64,000 nucleotides of DNA, taken from positions 30,847-94,846 of the forward strand of contig NZ_WIXM01000012.1 in assembly GCF_010993965.1 (NCBI RefSeq), written 5' to 3'. This document shows, piece after piece, positions 52,163 to 60,808 of this stretch. How positions within the stretch are numbered: the stretch's first letter is position 1; each line of letters starts with the position of its first letter. Both the position numbers and the translations under genes were made by a program. Under the pieces are notes generated by a model. It did no database searches. It saw nothing but the letters and a program-made list of their open reading frames with translations, and was not told the origin of the DNA. The stretch comes from Gracilibacillus sp. YIM 98692 (GTDB lineage: Bacteria > Bacillota > Bacilli > Bacillales > Amphibacillaceae).

Positions 52163-54748
52163 TTAACTTTTAACCTTCAAAAGACGTAAAGCATTTAAAA
52201 TAACGATAACAGCGGCACCTGTATCACTTAATACAGCTAACCAAAGTGTCAGCCATCCTGGGAATATAAGAACTAATGCTATAAATTTTACGATTAAAGA
52301 AAACCAAATGTTTTGTTTAATAATGGCTAATGCTTTTCTACTTAATTTAACTGTATGCGGCAATTTTTCTAGATTATCTGCCATTAAGACAATATCAGCA
52401 GTCTCCATTGCCGTATCCGTTCCTGCACCACCCATAGCAATTCCTAAATGAGATGTGGCAAGTGCTGGTGCATCATTTATGCCATCACCTACCATTGCTA
52501 CTTTATGACCTTCACTTTGTAATTGTTTAATGGCATTTACTTTATCCTCTGGCAATAATTCAGCAAAATATCTGCTCACATTTGCTTCTTTTGAAATCAT
52601 TTTTGCGGTACCTTCATTATCACCAGTTAGCATGACAACTTGATTGATGCCGACTTGTTTCAAGCCATTTAGTGCTTGAACAGTAGTTGGGCGAATCGTA
52701 TCAGAAACAGAGATAATACCCATTACTTCTGTTTCTGTACCGATGATCACTACCGTTTTTCCTTGACTTTGAATCTCTTGTACTTGGGTCCTCACATTAC
52801 CTAAAGACATATCCATTTCTTCAAACAATTTTAAATTACCAGCGTAATAAACATCACCATCAATCGTTGCTTGAACACCTTTTCCGACTATACTTTTAAA
52901 CAACTCGCCATTTTTAAAGCTAACACCTTTATCTTTTGCATATTCAACAACGGTTTTTGCTATTGGATGTGTGGAATAATCTTCTAATGTTAAGGCGATG
53001 GATAATAACTCGTCTTCTGACGTGGATAATGCCTTGATTTCAGAGACTTTAGGTTTTCCTTCCGTTAATGTACCTGTTTTATCAAACGCAATGGCATTCA
53101 TAGCGCCTGCCTTTTCCAGGAATGTACCGCCTTTTATGAGAACACCATTTTTAGCGGCATTTCCAATAGCTGAAACAATGGCAACAGGAGTAGATATGAC
53201 TAATGCACAAGGACAAGCAACCACTAACAACGCAAGTCCTTTATAAACCCATTCTCCCCAAGTACCAAAACCGAATAATGGAGGCAGAACTATTACAAAT
53301 AATGCCAAAACAAACACGATAGGTGTATAAATACTTGCAAACTTATCTATAAATGCTTGAGTAGGAGCTTTTTGTTCCTGAGCCTCTTCCACTAAATGAA
53401 TAATTTTTGATATGGTCGTATCTTCTGCTAATTTAGTGACTTTCACTTCAAGAGAACCACTTTCATTAATCGTACCTGCATAAACGGTATCTCCGATTAA
53501 TTTATCAACTGGAATGGACTCTCCTGTAATAGGCGCTTGATTCACGCTGGTTTCACCTTGAATGATTTTCCCGTCTAACGGAATTCGATCACCTGGCTTA
53601 ATAACAACTGTCTCTCCCACTGAAACTTCTTCTACTGGCTTTTTGACTAATTCTGACCCAGCTTTCATCCACGCCTCAGCAGGGGCTAAATCCATTAAAT
53701 TACGAATAGATTTCCTTGTTTGCTCAATTGACCTATTTTGAAGGGCCGTTCCTAATGCAAATAACCAAACTACGGTTGCCCCTTCAAACCATTCCCCAAT
53801 CAAAGCTGCCCCAATTGCAGCAGCTGACATTAAAACATTCATATCTAATGAACGACTTTTGATAGCATAGTAAGCGCTCTTCACAGGTTTATAACCACTT
53901 ATAACAATAGCCGCTGCATATAAGATGGTGGAAAGCAACGGGGGCATTCCCATGTAGGAACCCAAGAAACCAAAGGCAATTAAAATGCCAGTGAAGGTGA
54001 TTAAACTATACCCTTCTTTGTTCTTTGTCTGCTTTTTGGATTTATTGCTATTCGTAAGCAATGAAGCATCATAACCAATTTTAGATACTTCTGAAACGAT
54101 ATCTTCCACACTATTTTCGTGTTCCACATTCATTTTTCCAGTAGCAAAACTTACACTCACATTATGAACGGACGGAATAGTATTCAGGTGATTTTCGATA
54201 CTTTTGGCACAGCTGCCACAGTCCATTCCCGCTACGTTATATGTTTTAACATTTTTGTTTTGTTTCAACGGTTCCACTTGAAACCCTAGTTTTTGGACTT
54301 CATTTTCTACATTTTCAAGAGAAAGCGCATTGTTGCCAATGACTTGTAATTTCGCAGTGTTATAATTCACTTTTGCTTCTTGTATGTTATCTAGTTTATT
54401 CAATCCCTTTTCTATAGTTAAGGCACAGGAAGGACAATCCATCCCGTCTACTCGATATTCTACCTTCTCACCAGACTGCATGGGATTGGTACTGTTCGAT
54501 GGCTGTTCAACTGTACTACTACAACAACTTGATTTTTCATTCGTGATTGGTTGATTTCCTTCATCATGATTGCTGCTGCAACAAGATGTTGTTGTTTCTT
54601 CTTCTCTTTTAGATGATGCTTGACTACTGCAACAGCTATCCGTTTCTTTTTCGTTTGTTGATTTCACATTTTCATTGGAATTACTACAGCAACTACTATT
54701 ATCTTGAACCTTTATGTTTTTTTTAGAACGGCAACATTTGTCTGCCAT
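52163..54748 (-). CDS. cadA: Heavy-metal P1B-type ATPase (CadA-like) with Cys-Cys-rich N-terminus
   Basis: 861 residues, long for CadA. Residues 1-~85 form a Ser/Asn/Glu-rich tail with five CC pairs (KCCR, SCCS, SCCS, SCCS, SCCS). Two heavy-metal-associated domains follow (GMDCPSC ~104-110, GMDCGSC ~173-179). Catalytic core: CPC in VACPCALVIS, DKTGTLTEGKP (phosphorylated Asp), TGESIPV, MVGDGINDAPALA, and the HP motif in YSTHPIAK. CPC with ZntA/CadA-like ends indicates export of Zn(II), Cd(II) or Pb(II). Cotranscribed with a CmtR-like sensor 12 bases upstream. Confidence 0.92.
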   Translation of the reverse strand: MADKCCRSKKNIKVQDNSSCCSNSNENVKSTNEKETDSCCSSQASSKREEETTTSCCSSNHDEGNQPITNEKSSCCSSTVEQPSNSTNPMQSGEKVEYRVDGMDCPSCALTIEKGLNKLDNIQEAKVNYNTAKLQVIGNNALSLENVENEVQKLGFQVEPLKQNKNVKTYNVAGMDCGSCAKSIENHLNTIPSVHNVSVSFATGKMNVEHENSVEDIVSEVSKIGYDASLLTNSNKSKKQTKNKEGYSLITFTGILIAFGFLGSYMGMPPLLSTILYAAAIVISGYKPVKSAYYAIKSRSLDMNVLMSAAAIGAALIGEWFEGATVVWLFALGTALQNRSIEQTRKSIRNLMDLAPAEAWMKAGSELVKKPVEEVSVGETVVIKPGDRIPLDGKIIQGETSVNQAPITGESIPVDKLIGDTVYAGTINESGSLEVKVTKLAEDTTISKIIHLVEEAQEQKAPTQAFIDKFASIYTPIVFVLALFVIVLPPLFGFGTWGEWVYKGLALLVVACPCALVISTPVAIVSAIGNAAKNGVLIKGGTFLEKAGAMNAIAFDKTGTLTEGKPKVSEIKALSTSEDELLSIALTLEDYSTHPIAKTVVEYAKDKGVSFKNGELFKSIVGKGVQATIDGDVYYAGNLKLFEEMDMSLGNVRTQVQEIQSQGKTVVIIGTETEVMGIISVSDTIRPTTVQALNGLKQVGINQVVMLTGDNEGTAKMISKEANVSRYFAELLPEDKVNAIKQLQSEGHKVAMVGDGINDAPALATSHLGIAMGGAGTDTAMETADIVLMADNLEKLPHTVKLSRKALAIIKQNIWFSLIVKFIALVLIFPGWLTLWLAVLSDTGAAVIVILNALRLLKVKS

Positions 54749-54760
54749 TTATATCACGTC

Positions 54761-55084
54761 CTAATCTATATGATTTTCACAGGATTCGACATCATTTTCG
54801 ACATCTTCAAGAACTGCATCAAACATCGATAATAAATCACGTACTTGTTGATTACGTAAACTGTAATACATGTATTTGCCTTCTTGTCTTCCTCTAATAA
54901 GCCCACAGCCTTTTAAACACGCTAAATGCTGCGATATACTCGATTGATTACCATTTAAGTCCTTCACAATTTGTGATACCGTTTTTTCTTCTTCTTTAAT
55001 ACACTCAAGAATTTGAATTCTTATTTTATGTGCAAATCCATGTAAAAACTTAACTTTTGTATCCATATCAACCTTTTGTATCAA
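54761..55084 (-). CDS. ArsR/SmtB-family metal sensor, CmtR-like
   Basis: 107 residues, TTG at 55084 (RBS GGAGGG); an ATG at 55066 is an alternative. Winged helix with SSISQHLACLKGCGLIRGRQ. The Cys-x3-Cys pair (C56, C60) in the recognition region and C102 near the C-terminus match the Cys57-Cys61-Cys102 set of mycobacterial CmtR, a Cd(II)/Pb(II) sensor, rather than the CadC site. It would repress itself and the ATPase gene through the palindromes just upstream and be released by Cd or Pb. Confidence 0.88.
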   Translation of the reverse strand: MIQKVDMDTKVKFLHGFAHKIRIQILECIKEEEKTVSQIVKDLNGNQSSISQHLACLKGCGLIRGRQEGKYMYYSLRNQQVRDLLSMFDAVLEDVENDVESCENHID

Positions 55085-55100
55085 TTTATCAACCCTCCAT

Positions 55101-55157
55101 CATATTAGATTCACCTAATATGTTTTGTTACTAACATATTAACAATTTCTAATATGT
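55101..55157. promoter_or_regulatory. Two candidate operators for the CmtR-like repressor
   Basis: Palindrome CATATTAG-N6-CTAATATG at 55101-55122 and a second, CATATTA-N8-TAATATG, at ~55136-55157. They lie immediately upstream of the repressor gene. The same half-site (CATATTAG) also appears in the unrelated intergenic palindrome near 59950. Confidence 0.65.
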
Positions 55158-55177
55158 GTGTCAAAAAGACTACATAA

Positions 55178-55212
55178 AAAAACACACCTTCCTTATGAAA
55201 GATGTGTTTCTT
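55178..55212. terminator. Hairpin terminator-like element
   Basis: AAACACAccTTC/GAAagaTGTGTTT palindrome upstream of the metal-sensor operon, with T-rich flank. The remaining bases to 55413 show no gene. Confidence 0.5.
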
Positions 55213-55413
55213 TCTTATGTTATCCTGCTTTGATAGGTTGATTAATGGTGCCTGATACCACTCCTAGCCCAATCTATTTTTCCAAATAGGCTAGCATGCA
55301 GAAACATTTAAATCAGCCCCAGAGTGCACACCATTTCGCAGTTTTTTCCCAAAACAAAAAACTGCCCCTCCCCTTCATCCAGCAAAATACGGGAAGTGAC
55401 AGTCCATCCTCAA

Positions 55414-55812
55414 CTATAGAACACCTAATTGTTTTGGAATTTCTGATTCATTAAAAAAAACAATATTTTCTTTAATTTTTCCTCCTTCCAATCGAAAAAG
55501 TGATAATCCTTTCAGTGTTATTTTTCTACCAGTTGCAGATATTTCCCCAAGACTTGCTTTATGCGTACCAGTTGAAATCCAATAAAGAGCAATTGTATCT
55601 CCCTCTTCTATGATATCTTCTGTTACATATGTTAAATCGGGAAAAGCAATTTGAATAGGAGACATGTGACTTTCAAACTCTTTAATTCCTAATAGTGGAT
55701 CATTCTGATTTAACCTAAAAACAACTTCATTTGAAACATATCTTTTTGCTTCATCATAACGGCCATTGTTTAACACGACTTCATGGAAATTCTCTGCAAC
55801 TTCTTTATTCAT
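55414..55812 (-). CDS. SnoaL-like/NTF2-fold protein
   Basis: 132 residues; ATG at 55812 is 8 bases from AAAGGAGAG, whereas the GTG at 55821 overlaps it. Pattern of SnoaL-like ester cyclases: N-terminal helices, YVSNEVVFRLNQ, FPDLTYVTEDIIEEGDTIALYWISTGTHKA, TGRKITLKGLSLFRLEGGKI. Many relatives have no proven function. Monocistronic. Confidence 0.8.
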   Translation of the reverse strand: MNKEVAENFHEVVLNNGRYDEAKRYVSNEVVFRLNQNDPLLGIKEFESHMSPIQIAFPDLTYVTEDIIEEGDTIALYWISTGTHKASLGEISATGRKITLKGLSLFRLEGGKIKENIVFFNESEIPKQLGVL

Positions 55813-55933
55813 TTTTCTCACTCTCCTTTTAATCTAAAATATGCTAGGAGCGTGAGAACATTCCTTTTTGGGGCATAGTTCACTTCCATAATAGCTATAC
55901 TAATCGTAAAGATTTCACGGAAGGATAATAGCT

Positions 55934-56893
55934 ATGAACGAAAAAAAAGACTTACAAAAGATCTTAAAGCGATTATCTAACTCGAATCAACCTATTGATT
56001 TCAAAAAAGCCAATACCCTTACATCTGATTTGCAATCCTACCTTGATTATTACGGTTTTCATATAGAAGATATCAATTATCATTTTGGAAAGATAAATAT
56101 TGATGGAACACAAATCATGGTTCAAATGTTTTCACCAAAAGAAAGCATCGGTACTATTGTATTACTTCATGGTTATTTGGATCATGTAGGTATTTTAAAA
56201 AATGTCATTCAATATTTAAACCAGCACAAATACCGGGTCATCAGTTATGATTTACAAGGCCATGGTCTGTCGGAAGGAGAAGAAGCCTCTGTCCAGAGCT
56301 TTTCAGATTATGTCATAACCCTTGAAAAATTGATGAACAAAACCAAGCAAGAATTATCTGCACCTTTTTATGCGATCGGGCATAGTACAGGCGGGGCTAT
56401 TTTGATAAATTATGTTTTAAAACAGAAAGAAACACATTTTGATAAAGTTATATTGGCAGCTCCTTTGGTAAGATCTAATTTTTGGTTTTTTTCAAAATTA
56501 GGCTTTTATCTGACGAAGCCATTCCCGTTCATTGAGGATATTCACCGAAATTTTCGGAATAATTCCTCAGATAAAAAATTTCTTAACTTTATAGAAAAAG
56601 ATCCTTTGCAACCAAAAGCAATTCCAACAGAATGGTTAAGCTCACTCATCCATTGGAACAAAGAAATTCATACCTATCCCACATCTAATAAAGAAACACT
56701 GTTGATTCAAGGAACAAAAGATAAAACGGTAGAATGGAAATATAATCTAAATTTTGTGGAGGAAAAATTCACCAAATTACATGTGAGTATGATAAAAAAC
56801 GGCAGACATCAATTGTTTAATGAAAAACTTGATATACGTAACCAAGTGCTTCAACAGATTGTCCGTTTCCTCTCAAAAGAAGTGAAAACTTAG
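55934..56893 (+). CDS. Alpha/beta hydrolase (lysophospholipase/esterase type)
   Basis: 319 residues. Cap and fold typical of serine hydrolases: HGYLDHVG oxyanion region, YDLQGHGLSEGE, nucleophile elbow GHSTGG (~Ser 153), then late Asp (GTKDKTVEW) and His (GRHQLFNE). Resembles PldB-like monoacylglycerol lipases. Start after GGAAGG. Substrate not assignable. Confidence 0.88.
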   Translation: MNEKKDLQKILKRLSNSNQPIDFKKANTLTSDLQSYLDYYGFHIEDINYHFGKINIDGTQIMVQMFSPKESIGTIVLLHGYLDHVGILKNVIQYLNQHKYRVISYDLQGHGLSEGEEASVQSFSDYVITLEKLMNKTKQELSAPFYAIGHSTGGAILINYVLKQKETHFDKVILAAPLVRSNFWFFSKLGFYLTKPFPFIEDIHRNFRNNSSDKKFLNFIEKDPLQPKAIPTEWLSSLIHWNKEIHTYPTSNKETLLIQGTKDKTVEWKYNLNFVEEKFTKLHVSMIKNGRHQLFNEKLDIRNQVLQQIVRFLSKEVKT

Positions 56894-56907
56894 GCTTATC
56901 CTATCTT

Positions 56908-57279
56908 TTATTTCCGCCAAAAAGTGGAACAGTCTTCCTTATCCGAAATATTAAACTCGATCATTTTTTCAAGTAATGAGAAATCAACCGGACGATCCCA
57001 CGGGAAACGTACCAACATCTTGCTGTGATCATAGCCAGCCTGTACAATTTCATCAGAAAAATGAATAATCCCAGCCCTTTCAGGAGCAGCAGCCAAATGA
57101 TGTTTGGCTATGCTAAAGCCAATAATAAAGGTACCATGATCGGTAAACATAGGCTGATTCCACTTGATTGCTGGCACTAAATTTGGGAATTTCTCCGTCA
57201 CCCAAGCCAAAACTTCTTCCGTTCGGGCCCGATGTTGCGGGTTATCAATATTCGCTAAATAATCTGCAAAAACTTCCAT
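56908..57279 (-). CDS. ydhG: YdhG/Fra frataxin-like iron protein (DUF1801)
   Basis: 123 residues nearly colinear with B. subtilis YdhG (Fra): [54 protein letters not shown] and a C-terminal [16 protein letters not shown]. Fra is an iron chaperone that donates Fe to iron-sulfur cluster assembly and heme synthesis. Start ATG after AAGGAGGG. Monocistronic. Confidence 0.9.
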   Translation of the reverse strand: MEVFADYLANIDNPQHRARTEEVLAWVTEKFPNLVPAIKWNQPMFTDHGTFIIGFSIAKHHLAAAPERAGIIHFSDEIVQAGYDHSKMLVRFPWDRPVDFSLLEKMIEFNISDKEDCSTFWRK

Positions 57280-57365
57280 ATTGTTCCCTCCTTAACGTGA
57301 AAAAAGAATAATGTCGTTAATGAATAAATAATTGCATATGTTTGGACGGTTTTCAAGGATATTGA

Positions 57366-57543
57366 CGGACACTGAGTACGTTATTTCTAGCAAACAGCAT
57401 TTTTGAAGAAAGTTTCGGACATCAGGTACGTTATATGATCAAAACCTTGGCAAAACGAATGCCTTTTCGCTGAATAAAGGAACCAATGTCCATAAGCCAT
57501 CTAAAAACACCTTTTTTGCCAAAAATAAAGGAACATATGTCCG
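57366..57543. repeat. Composite palindromic repeat family 2, copy C
   Basis: Four motifs: GGACACTGAGTACGTTATTT, GGACATCAGGTACGTTATA, GAATAAAGGAACCAATGTCC and AAATAAAGGAACATATGTCC, in the same arrangement as copies A and B. Confidence 0.8.
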
Positions 57544-57646
57544 CACGTGGCGGTGACCACTCTACTATCCGAGTTTTCCCATTCCCTAAAACAAGCGATG
57601 GTGCATATAGTTTATTATATGTATTTTCAAGGAGGGAAGTCTGCCC

Positions 57647-57991
57647 ATGTATCATTGGTATCAACCTGACCATGCTGCTTATTGGCCAACCCGTCAATTT
57701 CCACCTGTCAATCCTGATCTATTGTATCAATCAGCAAATGAATCTAAAAAACTTATGAATGAAGCTAGCATGGTTCTTAATAAATTATCTGAGTCAAAAG
57801 AATTTGACGCTCAATTAATGTATGCTGCACAAGCCTCAGATATCGAGGAAGTTAATCGGTTAATTCATTCTATTGGAGTTACATCAGATGTAGATATTCA
57901 TTTCAATCCTGATAGCTTACGGTTAGAATTCACATCAAAGGTAGCCAATATAGATTGTTGCAAGCTATCCATTGCATTGCGCTGGCGTTAG
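57647..57991 (+). CDS. Small Bacillaceae-type protein, unknown function
   Basis: 114 residues. N-terminal aromatic/proline-rich segment (MYHWYQPDHAAYWPTRQFPPVNPDLLYQSANES), then a helical middle and an ending with conserved-looking NIDCCKLSIALRWR. The tyrosine- and proline-rich start resembles spore coat and surface proteins, but no family is named. Clear AAGGAGGG start. Confidence 0.6.
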   Translation: MYHWYQPDHAAYWPTRQFPPVNPDLLYQSANESKKLMNEASMVLNKLSESKEFDAQLMYAAQASDIEEVNRLIHSIGVTSDVDIHFNPDSLRLEFTSKVANIDCCKLSIALRWR

Positions 57992-58003
57992 CATAAAGTC
58001 AAG

Positions 58004-58042
58004 GAGTCAAACCAAGTCATTTCACAGGTTTGGCTCTTGTTC
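58004..58042 (+). terminator. Intrinsic terminator
   Basis: GAGTCAAACC/GGTTTGGCTC stem with one mismatch and a 13-base loop, 13 bases after the stop of the gene at 57647. Confidence 0.7.
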
Positions 58043-58280
58043 GTCCCCCACCCCGTTTGTTAAAAATAGTTCAGTGTCTCGCATTATTTTTAAACGGTGG
58101 GAAATCGCGATTCCTCGCTTTTCTACTTCCTTCATCACTCCTTTTATCAAACAAAAAATAAGCACCTATCCCCCCCTTACATTCCATTTGACAAAATTCG
58201 AGGGAGGGACAGCTACCCAAATATCAACCGCATTTCTATTAGATCAAAAAGATACTAGACTCCAGTTTTCTCCATGTCTT

Positions 58281-59015
58281 TTACTCTATGATATGACCAG
58301 CACGATTTACTTTTGTCTCTAAATATTTTTCATTATACTCTGAACGATCTCCCCATAATGCCTCTCTTCCGGACACAGGTAAACCCGCTTCTTTTAAAGC
58401 TTTTAATTTTCGAGGATTATTGGTCATTAGAGTAACAGGTTTATTTCTTAATACTTTTAATACTGCTATCGCATCACTATAATTTCTAGAATCATCTACA
58501 AAGCCAAGGGCTTCATTTGCTTCAACGGTGTCATAATCATTTTCTTGGAGGATATAAGCCATTGCTTTACTAAATAAACCAATACCTCTTCCTTCATGAT
58601 TCGCTAAATAAAATAATGCACCAGTACCGTGTTCCACAATATTTCTCATAGATTGTTTCAATTGGAAGCCGCAATCACACCTTTTACTTCCTAAAATATC
58701 TCCTGTATGACAAATAGAATGGAACCTAATAATCGCATCATCGTCATATTCAAAATCCCCATATACAAGAACACTTGACTGTTGAAATTCTGCTAAATTA
58801 AAGGAAGACAATTTATCAATAATTCTTTCATAATTCTTCGTTACTTCTTCACAATTCAACCAGCAATACCACTTAAATTCAACGGTTTCACCGTATAAAT
58901 TAACTGGGAGCCGAATAGGCCCAACTAAATAAATGGCACCTTCCTCTGTTTTTATTAATTGTATTTTATCTTCAAGTAGCGAAAGAACCTTTGATTCTAA
59001 CTTTGTTTGTGTCAT
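58281..59015 (-). CDS. ribA: GTP cyclohydrolase II (monofunctional RibA-like)
   Basis: About 244 residues. The ATG at 59015 follows AGGTGG; upstream frame to 59141 lacks a start site. Zinc site in HSICHTGDILGSKRCDCG (three Cys), catalytic region NHEGRGIGL and YDTVEANEALGFVDDSRNYSDAI. The usual QEGRGIGL has His for Gln. Opens the GTP imidazole ring in riboflavin synthesis, though a lone GCH II outside a rib operon may serve a different pathway. Confidence 0.82.
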   Translation of the reverse strand: MTQTKLESKVLSLLEDKIQLIKTEEGAIYLVGPIRLPVNLYGETVEFKWYCWLNCEEVTKNYERIIDKLSSFNLAEFQQSSVLVYGDFEYDDDAIIRFHSICHTGDILGSKRCDCGFQLKQSMRNIVEHGTGALFYLANHEGRGIGLFSKAMAYILQENDYDTVEANEALGFVDDSRNYSDAIAVLKVLRNKPVTLMTNNPRKLKALKEAGLPVSGREALWGDRSEYNEKYLETKVNRAGHIIE

Positions 59016-59180
59016 TGTTAGTCCACCTTTTTTCATTAGTTTGTAAGTTAGCTTCGTGTTATATTTAAAGAAATAATGGATAATTAAAATTGATTTACTA
59101 GCTAACATAAAAACATTGTGGATATTATTTTCTACCTTCAAGGGATCTTAGGTATTTATATCCTCATTTTATCTTTTCCT

Positions 59181-59311
59181 AAAGAAAAACTTGGCTATCC
59201 GCCAAGCCTTATGGTGCAGTGCGGTAGCCTAGTTGCTCTTATCTATATTCCTAGAATTGTCCACTACGTCGAGATTGCTTCCTTGCTGACAATTTATACT
59301 TTCCTATACGG
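59181..59311 (-). repeat. Structured repeat family 1, copy 7
   Basis: Terminator hairpin is CTTGGC (59190-59195)/GCCAAG (59201-59206), compensated compared with CTCGTC/GACGAG elsewhere. Stem 2 is AATTGTC (59255-59261)/GACAATT (59288-59294). Stem 1 is partly decayed. Confidence 0.75.
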
Positions 59312-59320
59312 TAAAAGAAA

Positions 59321-59352
59321 GCATTACCTCTGGATAAGAAGTAATGCCCTTT
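59321..59352 (-). terminator. Intrinsic terminator of the DoxX gene
   Basis: GCATTAC/GTAATGC stem with T-rich tail on the minus strand. Confidence 0.7.
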
Positions 59353-59360
59353 TAACTTCA

Positions 59361-59789
59361 TTAGTTTAAAGTAGTTGCATTGTCAGTTTCTTTACTGTTA
59401 AAAATGACTTGATCTAAAGCATATGCCTTTGAGCCATTGATTGTAATAAATACTGCCATTGCCAATAATGCTAAATCTAGTTCATATCCTGCCATTTGTC
59501 CATTCCCTAAAAAGCCAACAGCCAGTTTTACTTTTACGATAGCCCCAACCATAATTATAGCTAATAATCCAGATACAACTCTGCTAAATAAACCAAGGAT
59601 TAATGCGATTCCACCAATGAGTTCTACTAATGCCACACCATAAGCTAAAAATCCTGGTAAGCCAATACTTTCAAACCAGCCGGCTGTATTTTCAATTCCA
59701 CCTTGAAATTTATCTAATCCATGAACAAAAAATATCAAACCTAATACTACTCTTAAAATGAAGGTACCAATCTCAAATTTATTTATCAT
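59361..59789 (-). CDS. DoxX family membrane protein
   Basis: About 142 residues, four helices with FILRVVLGLIFFVHGLDKFQGG, WFESIGLPGFLAYGVALVELIGGIALILG and DLALLAMAVFITING. DoxX-like proteins take part in redox or stress functions in the membrane; the exact role is unknown. ATG 59789 after GGAGGAG; TTG 59804 overlaps it. Confidence 0.85.
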   Translation of the reverse strand: MINKFEIGTFILRVVLGLIFFVHGLDKFQGGIENTAGWFESIGLPGFLAYGVALVELIGGIALILGLFSRVVSGLLAIIMVGAIVKVKLAVGFLGNGQMAGYELDLALLAMAVFITINGSKAYALDQVIFNSKETDNATTLN

Positions 59790-59944
59790 TTCCTTCTCCT
59801 CCAATATGTTTTATTTAAAAATCATGAAAATTGCCAAACATTGTTATATATTCAAAATGCATCTACTATCCTCACTTATTTCTTCCACTCCCCCCTTCCA
59901 CTTCATGACTTTATAAAAGGAACCACCTTATTTGAATGAAAATA

Positions 59945-60016
59945 AAATATTCATATTAGGAAACATAAGGGTAAAAAAATATATTAAAGTTTATTAGATT
60001 CTTAATATGAATATTT
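59945..60016. promoter_or_regulatory. Perfect 14-bp inverted repeat between DoxX and XRE-cupin genes
   Basis: AAATATTCATATTA (59945-59958) and its exact complement TAATATGAATATTT (60003-60016), centres about 58 bases apart, in the divergent intergenic region. The half-sites could be operators for the XRE-cupin regulator, bringing two promoters under common control. Confidence 0.55.
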
Positions 60017-60118
60017 GTTGTTTATAAGATAACAATAAAAGTGATGGATTGTCAACTCTTTTTTTGCTAATATATAAATATCTTTTCTATTAGTAAACAA
60101 ACTTATGAGGTGATTCAT

Positions 60119-60658
60119 TTGGATATTGGCACTAAAATTCGTGCAATACGTAACAGAAAAAAAATAACGATAGCACAAATGTCTGAAGGAACCGGTCTTT
60201 CAAAAGGTTTCATTAGCAATGTTGAAAACAATAACACTTCCCCTTCCATTAATACATTAAATACAATAGCTTCATTCCTAGGGGTTCCATTACCATATTT
60301 ACTTTTGGAAAAAAAGCAACATATGCATGTAGTACGCAAAGATTCCAGAAGAAAATCAACTTTTAATGATTTAAAAATCGAACATTTAACTTCAAAGGGA
60401 GGATTAAGAATGATGATGGTGGAATTCCCTCCTGGTACAACGATAGGAGAGCCCCATGCCCATGAAGGTGAAGAATGCCATCTAGTATTAGAAGGCAAAA
60501 TCCTAGCTGAACAAGGTGAAGACTCTATACTTGTTGAAGCGGGCGATTCATTCAGTTGGAATGCAAGTGTTCCTCACTTTGTAAAAAACATTGGAGATGA
60601 AAAAGCAGTGGTGTTAATTTCCATTTATTCAGATACGGAGTTAATGGATGTTTTGTAG
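60119..60658 (+). CDS. XRE-type regulator with C-terminal cupin
   Basis: About 179 residues, TTG start after GAGGTG. HTH domain (IGTKIRAIRNRKKITIAQMSEGTGLSKGFISNVENNNTSPSINTLNTIASFLGV), then a cupin with EPHAHEGEECHLVLEGKILAEQGEDSILVEAGDSFSWNASVPH, including a His-x-His-x4-Glu metal site. Typical small-molecule-sensing repressor (PuuR/SutR-like). Divergent from DoxX across the inverted repeat. Confidence 0.9.
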   Translation: MDIGTKIRAIRNRKKITIAQMSEGTGLSKGFISNVENNNTSPSINTLNTIASFLGVPLPYLLLEKKQHMHVVRKDSRRKSTFNDLKIEHLTSKGGLRMMMVEFPPGTTIGEPHAHEGEECHLVLEGKILAEQGEDSILVEAGDSFSWNASVPHFVKNIGDEKAVVLISIYSDTELMDVL

Positions 60659-60697
60659 GAGGCAAAAAAATATGTCTAATATCTATGGAAAGTGTTA

Positions 60698-60743
60698 CCA
60701 TCAGTGGGGGATGGAGACCTCCCACTGATGGAGATCTTTTTTT
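60698..60743 (+). terminator. Intrinsic terminator of the XRE-cupin gene
   Basis: CCATCAGTGGG/CCCACTGATGG stem with T-run, 40 bases past the stop. Confidence 0.85.
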
Positions 60744-60808
60744 ATGAACTAATGGCGTATTTTGGCTCTTTTTACATTTACAAAAGATACTTCATTGATA
60801 ACACTTTT

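Noticed and set aside
57486..57758. 90-codon frame through repeat copy C
   Set aside because: Begins in the repeat and overlaps the start of the real gene at 57647 in another frame.
57992..58280. 116-codon frame upstream of the GTP cyclohydrolase gene end
   Set aside because: Contains the terminator of the preceding gene; composition is not protein-like and no start site is present.
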